Assembly (NCBI GenBank): GCA_043759595.1 | Contig: JAYVLG010000113.1 | Location: 1 to 7,691, forward strand | DNA length: 7,691 nucleotides | Source: Sulfurirhabdus sp043759595 | GTDB lineage: Bacteria > Pseudomonadota > Gammaproteobacteria > Burkholderiales > SMCO01 | Direction: 5' to 3' | Part shown: piece after piece, positions 1 to 5,791 of the stretch | Layout of the letters: each line of letters starts with the position of its first letter | Position numbering within the stretch: position 1 is the stretch's first letter | Translations under genes and position numbers: made by a program | The notes under the pieces: generated by a model | The model's input: only the letters and a program-made list of their open reading frames with translations | What the model was told of the DNA's origin: nothing | Database searches by the model: none

Positions 1-337
1 TAATAAATTTGTGATGTTTTGTTATCTGGCGAGGCTGTTTACTTTCTCAAAGCATTGTATTTCTCCGCGCCACTGCGCCACTGCGCCTCTGCGGTTAAAT
101 CTAAGTTTTTTGATTTTCAGAAACTCCAAAATGGGTGAGAACTATTTATTTAACTGAGCTTTCTTGCAAATCAGGAAAAATCTTGATAGTGAATAGAAGT
201 CACAAAATGATTTCATATCCGAAACAGGGCATAAATCTCCCTGACTCAATATTTGTCCGAAACAAAATTTATGGAGTGCTAGTCGTATTGTTATAACCAC
301 TTATTCAGTCTGGGGCAGTTAAGGGATTGCCGAAAAG
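1..337. other. Non-coding stretch left of the cytochrome gene
   Basis: No open reading frame here is supported by a start site or a recognisable protein. The stretch is AT-rich except for a GC-rich tandem repeat at 67-94. A 9-bp direct repeat, TCCGAAACA, occurs at 218-226 and 256-264. The cytochrome gene ends at 338 on the minus strand, so its transcript would run into this region. I see no strong GC-rich hairpin with a T-run to terminate it. Confidence 0.6.
67..94. repeat. Short tandem repeat, unit GCGCCACT
   Basis: Two exact copies of GCGCCACT (67-74 and 75-82) are followed by a degenerate copy GCGCCTCT (83-90) and a partial GCGG (91-94). It is an abrupt GC-rich island in AT-rich surroundings. 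Similar runs built from 'ctgcgcctctgcgg' occur between genes in many environmental bacterial genomes. That is from memory, and the function is unknown. Confidence 0.6.
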
Positions 338-724
338 CTATTTTGATTCCAGTTTGTAAAAACGCGTATTGAGATATTGTGTGACATCATCAATGTCTTC
401 AACAGTCCATGTGGGTTTTAAAACGCCTGACCAATGCTCAACTTGCTGCCGCAAGTCGCTGAGTGAAGTAACCCTGCGATTGCTGCGAATGTGCAGCATG
501 CTCTCATGGCATGACACACACTGGAGTTCGTACAAAAGCTGCCCTCTGCCAGGTGTAAAAGGAACAGGAGATTCCTGCTCTGGTTCGGAAGGTGATGTGT
601 TGGATGGCGGTGTGTCATTGGTTGTTTGAGGGGCAGGCGCGATTTCAATTACCTCTGACACTGCGGAAAACGCCAGGGTGGCAATAAATATAAATAGCAT
701 GAAGACAAGCAGGATTCGCAACAT
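338..724 (-). CDS. Exported small monoheme cytochrome c
   Basis: Predicted 128-residue periplasmic electron carrier. Residues 1-23 form a hydrophobic signal peptide or membrane anchor (MLRILLVFMLFIFIATLAFS). A Pro/Ser/Thr/Glu-rich linker spans about residues 29-60. The heme-attachment motif CVSCH lies at 69-73. The tail (74-128) is the short helical type with 'SLSDLRQQVEHW' and a C-terminal 'DDVTQYLN', as in small cytochromes I recall from Betaproteobacteria. No late Met in the usual class I sixth-ligand position is evident; Met76, just after the heme motif, is the only Met downstream of CXXCH. Start: a GTG four codons further upstream is in frame, but GAGG sits six bases before the ATG at 724, so I prefer the ATG. 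The gene lies 111 bases downstream of the DUF2288-type gene on the same strand. Its redox partner cannot be told from here. Confidence 0.85.
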   Translation of the reverse strand: MLRILLVFMLFIFIATLAFSAVSEVIEIAPAPQTTNDTPPSNTSPSEPEQESPVPFTPGRGQLLYELQCVSCHESMLHIRSNRRVTSLSDLRQQVEHWSGVLKPTWTVEDIDDVTQYLNTRFYKLESK

Positions 725-755
725 GGCTGACCTCACTGTAACCTTACTTCATTAT

Positions 756-776
756 GGTTTATCAGCCTGATAAATC
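756..776. repeat. Inverted repeat upstream of the cytochrome gene
   Basis: TTTATCA (758-764) and TGATAAA (768-774) are perfect complements around a GCC spacer. A G-T wobble and a G-C pair extend the match to 756 and 776. It lies 32 bases before the cytochrome start and 60 bases after the DUF2288-type stop. It could be an operator for a dimeric regulator or an RNA hairpin. There is no T-run on either side, so a terminator is unlikely. Confidence 0.5.
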
Positions 777-835
777 TAGTGCTATATGATATCCCTGAAT
801 TTGGCAATTAACAGTAAGGGGCTTTTAATTTGGTA

Positions 836-1138
836 TTAATGTGCCTTTTCCTGAACCAGCACCCATGGAGCAACTACCACGGTCCATAGTTCCGGGTTGC
901 GTTCGAACCAAGCCTGAGCAGTTTCGTCATTCACTTTGCCCACCTGTTTATTTTCCATCCAGGATGCTATGGCTATTTTGTCATCCAGCGCCATCTTTAC
1001 GGCAACATCAACCAGATCAAGGGAAGCCTCAACCTGCACTACCAAGCCCCTTGCAAAGAGGGTTTGGAGTTCACTCCATGCTATGCGGGCAGTTTCACCG
1101 TTCAACGCTGCGCGCATGACTTCAGTATCTTTTGTCAT
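836..1138 (-). CDS. DUF2288-type small protein
   Basis: Soluble protein of 100 residues with no signal peptide. The core 'AALNGETARIAWSELQTLFA' near the N-terminus followed by 'ARGLVVQVEASLDLVDVA' is what I recognise as the DUF2288 family, a conserved group of about 100 residues found in Proteobacteria and Cyanobacteria with no known function. It continues with an acidic helix containing Trp, 'DETAQAWFERNPELW', and a C-terminal strand. The chosen start is the ATG at 1138. An in-frame GTG at 1165 would add nine residues, but neither site has a clear ribosome binding site and the family match begins after the ATG. It is divergent from the sugar kinase, with 85 bases between the two starts. Family assignment is from memory of the motif, not a search. 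Confidence 0.75.
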   Translation of the reverse strand: MTKDTEVMRAALNGETARIAWSELQTLFARGLVVQVEASLDLVDVAVKMALDDKIAIASWMENKQVGKVNDETAQAWFERNPELWTVVVAPWVLVQEKAH

Positions 1139-1223
1139 GTCGGTAATATCAATCGAAAAAACCACGAATAATGAACTTGAAATGGGCGTTTTGCAACTTC
1201 TGTAAGCAGTGTAATATTGCTAA

Positions 1224-2147
1224 ATGTCATTAAAACCTATACCAATCAGGCTGGGCATTGATCTCGGCGGAACGAAAATTGAAATCATAGCACTGGATTC
1301 AGCCGGGAATGAGTTGTTGCGCCGACGTGTGGCTACACCGCAAGGTGATTATGCCGCGACGTTGCAAGTTATTTTGGGCTTGGTGAACGCAACTGAAAGC
1401 GAGTTGGCGTTACCGGTTACTGTTGGTATTGGTACACCAGGAGCTATTTCGAAAGCCAGTGGATTACTGAAAAATGCTAATTCGGTACAGCTTAACGGCA
1501 AGCCTTTACTTCAAGATTTGGAAGCCTTGTTAGCTCGCCCTGTGCGTATCAGTAATGATGCCAACTGTTTTGCGCTTTCCGAGGCTACTGATGGTGCCGG
1601 GGCGGGAGAACCAGTGGTGTTTGGTGTCATCATCGGCACAGGCACAGGCACGGGCGGTGGAGTGGTTGTGAATGGGCATGTTTTGACTGGTCCCAATGCG
1701 ATCGCTGGAGAATGGGGGCACAACCCCTTGCCTTGGCCGAATGATACAGAACTGCCAGGGCCGGATTGTTATTGTGGCAAGCGGGGATGCATTGAAACGT
1801 ATCTATCCGGGCCGGGGATGGTCAGACAGCATTTGATGGTGACGGGTGAAAATTTGAATGCTGAAGCGATCGTTGAACGTGCGTTGGCGGGTGATAAATT
1901 GTGCGTACAAACGCTGAAACAATACGAAGACCGGCTGGCGCGTTCACTCGCTCATGTCATTAATATTCTGGACCCGGATGTGATCGTGCTCGGGGGCGGC
2001 ATGTCTAATATCGAACGATTATATGTTAATGTGCCTCGCTTGTTACCCCAATATGTATTTTCTGATCGAGTGGATACCAAACTCTTAAAAAATAAACATG
2101 GTGACTCAAGCGGTGTGCGTGGAGCTGCCTGGTTGTGGAATGAATAG
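1224..2147 (+). CDS. mak: ROK-family fructokinase (Mak type)
   Basis: ATP-dependent sugar kinase of 307 residues, the usual length. It probably makes fructose 6-phosphate from fructose in the cytoplasm. Visible features are the N-terminal phosphate-binding motif LGIDLGGTK (10-18), catalytic Asp112 in SNDANC, and the ROK zinc site formed by His166 (GEWGH) with Cys182, Cys184 and Cys189. The second nucleotide motif is ILDPDVIVLGGGMSN (248-262), and the C-terminus is KHGDSSGVRGAAWLW. The last two blocks closely resemble E. coli Mak as I remember it, so I prefer fructokinase over N-acetylglucosamine kinase. Oddity: the loop at 138-146 reads GTGTGTGGG where relatives have two fewer residues, coinciding with a repeated GGCACA hexamer. 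The start has no Shine-Dalgarno. TAATAT lies only seven bases before the ATG with TTGCAA 15 bases further up, so the leader may be very short. Confidence 0.9.
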   Translation: MSLKPIPIRLGIDLGGTKIEIIALDSAGNELLRRRVATPQGDYAATLQVILGLVNATESELALPVTVGIGTPGAISKASGLLKNANSVQLNGKPLLQDLEALLARPVRISNDANCFALSEATDGAGAGEPVVFGVIIGTGTGTGGGVVVNGHVLTGPNAIAGEWGHNPLPWPNDTELPGPDCYCGKRGCIETYLSGPGMVRQHLMVTGENLNAEAIVERALAGDKLCVQTLKQYEDRLARSLAHVINILDPDVIVLGGGMSNIERLYVNVPRLLPQYVFSDRVDTKLLKNKHGDSSGVRGAAWLWNE

Positions 2148-2240
2148 CGGTCTCACCAACCGGGCAAATCGGGGAATCATTAAAAAAATTCCATTAGAAC
2201 TATTTGGTTAAATATTAGGTTTAGCGGTTAACTGAGGTTT

Positions 2241-2260
2241 CCAGGTTTAATCTGGTTTTT
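2241..2260 (+). terminator. Possible weak terminator after the fructokinase gene
   Basis: CCAG (2241-2244) and CTGG (2252-2255) can pair around a seven-base loop, which an inner G-T wobble could shorten to five. TTTTT follows at 2256-2260. The stem is short, so strength is doubtful. It overlaps the stop codon of the small minus-strand gene, making this the meeting point of two convergent transcripts. Confidence 0.35.
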
Positions 2261-2504
2261 CGGCCTGTATATCCAGCCAGCGAACAAGATAATAGAGTCT
2301 GAATCCTTCTGAGGAGCGTGATGGCCCGGCGACGCGAGCTGGGAACAAGTCCTTTTCCTGATTTGCGCCATTTAATGCAGCTTCCTCGGATTCCACTACC
2401 TGCACACAGTTTTCAGGGAAACGTTTGCGCTGCCTGCGCGGTGCATAGACAAGGGCAAACCGCTCACCTACACTACTTGACTCTTCAAGATGAAAACCTT
2501 TCAT
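2247..2504 (-). CDS. Small basic protein of unknown function
   Basis: I do not recognise this 85-residue protein. It has no signal peptide, membrane segment or cysteine motif; its only Cys is residue 34. The middle is very basic, with 'APRRQRKRFPEN' around residues 21-32. An acidic stretch 'VVESEEAALNGANQEKD' follows, and the end is aromatic (GFRLYYLVRWLD). Start: GGAG lies eight bases before the ATG at 2504. An in-frame GTG nine bases further upstream overlaps that site and is unlikely. The start is 15 bases after the metallophosphoesterase stop, so it is probably the last gene of the msrA operon. The good ribosome binding site and tight spacing argue that it is real. Confidence 0.65.
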   Translation of the reverse strand: MKGFHLEESSSVGERFALVYAPRRQRKRFPENCVQVVESEEAALNGANQEKDLFPARVAGPSRSSEGFRLYYLVRWLDIQAEKPD

Positions 2505-2519
2505 AATTAACACTCCAGC

Positions 2520-3458
2520 TTATTGGGTAACGCAACGACCAGAGCCGCTGTCATGAAATTGATTGTCCCCAACAGGAAGGTATTGCCAGCTATAGCTATC
2601 CGTATTGAGAGTAAGTTGCAGGACGCCCCAAGAACCGTTGTATCTTGCTTCACTGCCGGGCTCAGGGGATTCAATTTCGTAAAGTTTTGCCCCGCCTGTA
2701 CCCACAACAAAAGAGCGTATGCCATGTTTTTCATCGCGATGGCCTGCTGTACTTAGAGGCGCGAAGCGTTCATAGTGATGGTCGTGACCTGCAAGCACGA
2801 TACTTGCATGATGATCATACAGGATGCTCCACAGTGTAGACATTTGGGCATTGTTGCCATGTTTGCCTGAGCTGAATCTTGGGTGATGCCAGAAAGCAAG
2901 AATGCAGGTGTGATGGTTATTTGCAAGATCGTTTTGCAGCCATTTAGCCTGAATGGAATCGGAGTCTGAGTCGATATTGCTGTTAAGCGACACAATATGC
3001 CATTGACCGATATCGGTGCTGTAATATCCGGTATGGTTCTTTCCCGCACGATCGCCAAAGTATTCAAAATAGCCGGATGCTTCCGGCGTCAGGTATTCAT
3101 GGTTGCCCGGCGCAGACAATGTGCGTGTCTTGAATTTCCCCCAATAAGGCTCATAACATTGAAAAAAATTTTCATTAGAGCCTGTCGGGTAAGCCAGGTC
3201 ACCCAAAGCTAAAATCGTGCCTGGTAATGTTTGAATTAAAGCAGCCGTCTCCATTGCTCCGGATGTGGCACATTGAGCAACATCACCGGCGGCCAGGATG
3301 ATGGTTTTGGCTGGTAGCGAATCATTGGCCTGTGCTATAGGGCCCGAAAGGGGAGTAAGGGTAATGAGAAAGCCCAGCAAACTGGCAAGAAAGAAGGTAT
3401 GCATGATTTTTGTGAAACTTATTAAGTTTGTACCATGATTCGCAAAGAGAGAAGCCAT
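2520..3458 (-). CDS. Exported calcineurin-like metallophosphoesterase
   Basis: Predicted dinuclear-metal phosphatase or phosphodiesterase of 312 residues, secreted to the periplasm. A hydrophobic segment (residues 20-44, ending near ...GPIAQA) is a signal peptide. Metal-binding motifs appear in family order: AAGDVAQC (56-63), GDLAYP (86-91), GNHEY (118-122), HHP (191-193) and GHDHHYER (224-231). The layout resembles bacterial purple-acid-phosphatase-like enzymes. The first motif has GDVAQC in place of the DxH commonest in the superfamily. The substrate cannot be inferred. Start: the long form begins 13 bases after the msrA stop. An inner ATG at 3404 would give a 294-residue protein whose signal peptide begins at once (MHTFFLASLLGF), a more typical shape. 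Neither has a good ribosome binding site, so the start is unresolved. Confidence 0.85.
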   Translation of the reverse strand: MASLFANHGTNLISFTKIMHTFFLASLLGFLITLTPLSGPIAQANDSLPAKTIILAAGDVAQCATSGAMETAALIQTLPGTILALGDLAYPTGSNENFFQCYEPYWGKFKTRTLSAPGNHEYLTPEASGYFEYFGDRAGKNHTGYYSTDIGQWHIVSLNSNIDSDSDSIQAKWLQNDLANNHHTCILAFWHHPRFSSGKHGNNAQMSTLWSILYDHHASIVLAGHDHHYERFAPLSTAGHRDEKHGIRSFVVGTGGAKLYEIESPEPGSEARYNGSWGVLQLTLNTDSYSWQYLPVGDNQFHDSGSGRCVTQ

Positions 3459-3471
3459 AGCAAAATCAGGT

Positions 3472-4038
<567 letters not shown>

Positions 4039-4243
4039 GGGTACAGTTTACCAATATTTTTGTTTAAGGTAGGGGTTTTTAGTTACTTTGGTGATGAGGA
4101 GTGATTGGTTTTGTGATTTATTGACTTTGTTCGACCCTGACCTACCGGTTGTTGCTTGCTTACCGAACGTCTGAATTGTAACAACAAGCAGTCATTTTCA
4201 TTACTCCAAAAGGCTAACCTAAGCTTCGCGAGCTAATTTAAAG

Positions 4244-4284
4244 AAGCCGTTCACTTCGGGGTTTGCCAAGGAGGGTGGCTTTTT
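4244..4284. terminator. Terminator-like structured element
   Basis: AAGCC (4244-4248) can pair with GGCTT (4277-4281). Inside lie two smaller options: CCG/CGG (4247-4249 with 4257-4259) and GCCA/TGGC (4265-4268 with 4276-4279). The GCCA/TGGC hairpin is followed directly by TTTTT on the plus strand. The reverse strand also has T-rich sequence after the outer stem, so it could act in either direction. No plus-strand gene lies immediately upstream to be terminated. Confidence 0.3.
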
Positions 4285-4470
4285 ATTTATTTAAAGAAGA
4301 GGAAGAAAGAGCATTCGGCGCAATAACGATTGTGCCCTTGCTAGCTAACAAGATGATTTAATGCGCGTTAAAAAGTTCCGGGGATGAATTGCCATTGCAG
4401 GTCAACGGCGAGAAAGCGTGGGCTGGTGTCAATGCGGTTGTAGCGAGTTCATGGAGGCATTCCTGCGTTA

Positions 4471-4550
4471 CCTAAACAACAATTTTATATTGATGCATAT
4501 GGCATCTTGTGACAAGATGGGAGGATACTTTTTCTACAACCTCGTTAGAC
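4471..4550 (+). other. Possible degenerate integron attC-like site
   Basis: The right end, GTTAGAC (4544-4550), fits the attC core consensus GTTRRRY and lies two bases before the next gene's ATG, as in integron cassettes. About 75 bases upstream, CTAAAC (4472-4477) can pair with GTTAG if one A is bulged. Between them is a strong hairpin, CATCTTG (4503-4509) with CAAGATG (4513-4519) around TGA. The total length is within the attC range. The left core is imperfect and the inner arms pair poorly, so this call depends mainly on the neighbouring integron integrase remnant. Confidence 0.35.
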
Positions 4551-4552
4551 AG

Positions 4553-4963
4553 ATGAACGCTCCGACCTATATATGGATTTGCCACAAATGCGGAAAGTCA
4601 AACCAGCCCCACATTGACACATGCGCATTTTGTGATTTTCCTTCTATTGCTTCTGCTGTAGACATTACCCCTGATATAGCAAAACAATCCATTCTGCTAA
4701 TGCGCCCCCTTATTTCTCTATCTTACGTATTGTTTATCGCAGACATCTTCGTGTGGACAAAACGCCAAGACCTCCTCACATCTATTGTTATCGCTGCGAT
4801 TTTCTCTTTTTTGGGCTTAGCTCTTGCAAAAATAGACATTGCCAGCCAGCGATTAAAAGGTACAAAAAAGATGTACGTTTTATCTGCTATCGCTATTGGT
4901 GCCCACATAATAGTGCTGAACTTCGTGTTATTTTTCTTAGTGATAATGATTTCTGTGAAATGA
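4553..4963 (+). CDS. RanBP2-type zinc-finger membrane protein, probably an integron cassette gene
   Basis: A 136-residue protein of unknown function. Residues 8-27 fit the RanBP2 zinc-finger pattern exactly: Trp8, Cys10, Cys13, Asn17, Cys24 and Cys27 at the family spacing. Three hydrophobic segments follow, at about 47-68, 74-96 and 107-135, with basic residues between the second and third (SQRLKGTKK). It is therefore likely an inner-membrane protein with a small zinc-binding head. Start: the ATG at 4553 is two bases after a GTTAGAC core-like motif and just before the zinc finger. It lacks a Shine-Dalgarno, as many cassette genes do. A longer frame from 4418 adds 45 residues with no recognisable character. 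No attC follows the stop; an integron integrase fragment begins 14 bases later. The cassette origin is inference. Confidence 0.7.
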   Translation: MNAPTYIWICHKCGKSNQPHIDTCAFCDFPSIASAVDITPDIAKQSILLMRPLISLSYVLFIADIFVWTKRQDLLTSIVIAAIFSFLGLALAKIDIASQRLKGTKKMYVLSAIAIGAHIIVLNFVLFFLVIMISVK

Positions 4964-4976
4964 TCACCTATAGTAC

Positions 4977-5560
4977 CTTTACGTTTTGATCTACGGCGCC
5001 GGACTTAGAGTCCATGAGTACGTCACGCTGCGCGCGAAAGATATCGATCTGTTGGGCCGGACGCTGAGCATCCGTGATAGCAAGGGGAGAAAAGATCGAA
5101 CGACGGTTCTGCCAGAGCAAGTACGTGCGCAATTGGAGAAACATTTTTTACGGGTTGCGATATTGCACAAAGAGGATCTGTCGCACGGTGCGGGCTTGGC
5201 ACAGATGCCCAATGCGCTGGTGCGCAAGTATCCATTGACCTCCGTTTTTTTTTGCCTGGCAGTTAGTATTTCCTTCAGCGGTGTTGCGGCCTTGGGGTGA
5301 GTCAGGGCGTTTGGTGAGTTGTCACACATCAGATTCGACGATTCAGCGTGCATTCACCAGGCTATTTACCGGGCGGGAATTCGCAAACATGCAAGTTCCA
5401 TTGTTTGCGCCATAGTTTTGCAACACATCTCTTGGCGGCCGGTTCCGACATTCGCACAATTCAACTTTTGCTGGGCCATCGCAGCTTGCAGACGACCATG
5501 ATCTATACGCATGTATTTCAGGCAATGAAAAGCGTAACGAATCCATTGAACGATCTATAG
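4977..5560 (+). pseudogene. intI: Integron integrase remnant, truncated and frameshifted
   Basis: This is the C-terminal part, about 195 codons, of a tyrosine recombinase of the integron integrase family. The IntI-specific insertion is visible around 5170-5237: 'HKEDLSHGAGLAQMPNALVR' leading into KYP, matching the usual HxxDLxxGxGxVxLPxALxRKYP. About 130 N-terminal residues are missing. Reading the homology needs three frame changes. The first is one extra base in a nine-T run (5245-5253), after which 'FAWQLVFPS' resumes. The second is a lost base near 5355, between QRAF and QAIYRAGI. The third is a lost base near 5398, between KHAS and HCLRHSFATH. Catalytic residues are all still encoded: Arg at 5007 (GLR), His-x-x-Arg at 5399-5410, His at 5477 (LLGH) and nucleophile Tyr at 5504 (MIYTHV). 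The end, NPLNDL then stop, is the normal family C-terminus. Confidence 0.85.
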
Positions 5561-5570
5561 GAGCTTAGAA

Positions 5571-5594
5571 GGTGACAGGGCTAGCCCTGTCACC
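5571..5594. repeat. Perfect 24-bp palindrome
   Basis: GGTGACAGGGCT is followed at once by its exact reverse complement AGCCCTGTCACC, with no spacer. It lies ten bases after the intI stop. No T-run follows on either strand, so it is not a standard terminator. It could be a protein-binding site, a recombination or replication-related hairpin, or the scar of an element end. Confidence 0.9.
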
Positions 5595-5619
5595 ACTCAA
5601 CGCTGGTGGCCACGTATCG

Positions 5620-5654
5620 ATGAACGTCAGCTTCTGCCAAGAGCCGACGTTCAT
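5620..5654. repeat. 9-bp inverted repeat with 17-base loop
   Basis: ATGAACGTC (5620-5628) and GACGTTCAT (5646-5654) are exact reverse complements. It is part of a run of inverted repeats between the intI remnant and mtnA. No function can be assigned from sequence alone. Confidence 0.7.
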
Positions 5655-5671
5655 TCGTCGTATATCTTTCT

Positions 5672-5694
5672 GTGCCAATGACGCTTAGTGGCAC
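5672..5694. repeat. 6-bp inverted repeat with 11-base loop
   Basis: GTGCCA (5672-5677) and TGGCAC (5689-5694) are exact reverse complements. A repeat this short can arise by chance. It is listed because it continues the series at 5571-5594 and 5620-5654. Confidence 0.45.
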
Positions 5695-5762
5695 GATAGA
5701 GCCCTACCAATGCGGTTTCTAACCATGAAGCTATGCTGTCAAACACGATTTCCGGGATAATG

Positions 5763-5791
5763 GTTGTTCTGACAACTATTTTTCTTTTCTC
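5763..5791 (+). promoter_or_regulatory. Hairpin plus pyrimidine tract directly before mtnA
   Basis: GTTGT (5763-5767) and ACAAC (5772-5776) pair around TCTG, followed by a T/C-rich run up to the mtnA ATG. There is no purine-rich ribosome binding site. The arrangement resembles a weak intrinsic terminator or attenuator, or a pyrimidine-rich leader recognised by ribosomal protein S1. A GATAAT at 5756-5761 could be a -10 box, but no good -35 partner is visible. Confidence 0.3.

Larger units (their letters stand above)
4039..4552. other. Long intergenic stretch between msrA and the cassette-like gene
   Basis: About 500 bases with no convincing gene. An open frame from 4418 runs into the zinc-finger gene, but its first 45 codons show no family or start signal. 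On the minus strand, a 13-codon frame at 4160-4201 (MKMTACCYNSDVR) has GGAG eight bases before its second-codon-pair ATG, so it could be a leader peptide upstream of msrA; support is weak. The stretch also holds a structured AAGCC/GGCTT element (4244-4284) and a possible integron recombination site (4471-4550), listed separately. Confidence 0.5.

Noticed and set aside
218..264. Direct repeat TCCGAAACA as a regulatory iteron pair
   Set aside because: There are only two 9-bp copies with no adjacent gene start, and this is plausible by chance.
841..1119. Plus-strand open frame opposite the DUF2288-type gene
   Set aside because: It is rich in Pro/Arg/Ser with no family match. It is a shadow of the minus-strand gene.
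2318..2506. Plus-strand 62-residue open frame opposite the small basic protein
   Set aside because: The minus-strand gene has a proper ribosome binding site and operon spacing; this frame has neither.
4344..4370. GCTAAC ... CGTTA as a second attC site
   Set aside because: The two cores are only about 27 bases apart, well below attC length, and neither fits the full consensus.
4451..4485. Short resemblance of 'EAFLRYL' to the N-terminal domain of integron integrases (EAFLTHL)
   Set aside because: Only about seven residues match and nothing of the integrase follows in any frame, so this is probably chance.
4418..4552. 45-codon N-terminal extension of the zinc-finger protein
   Set aside because: It shows no family character or ribosome binding site, and it crosses the hairpin and GTTAGAC site. 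The inner ATG right before the zinc finger fits better.
5319..5560. Two overlapping open frames (5319-5501 and 5348-5560) as separate small genes
   Set aside because: Both are consecutive pieces of the same frameshifted integron integrase and have no starts of their own.
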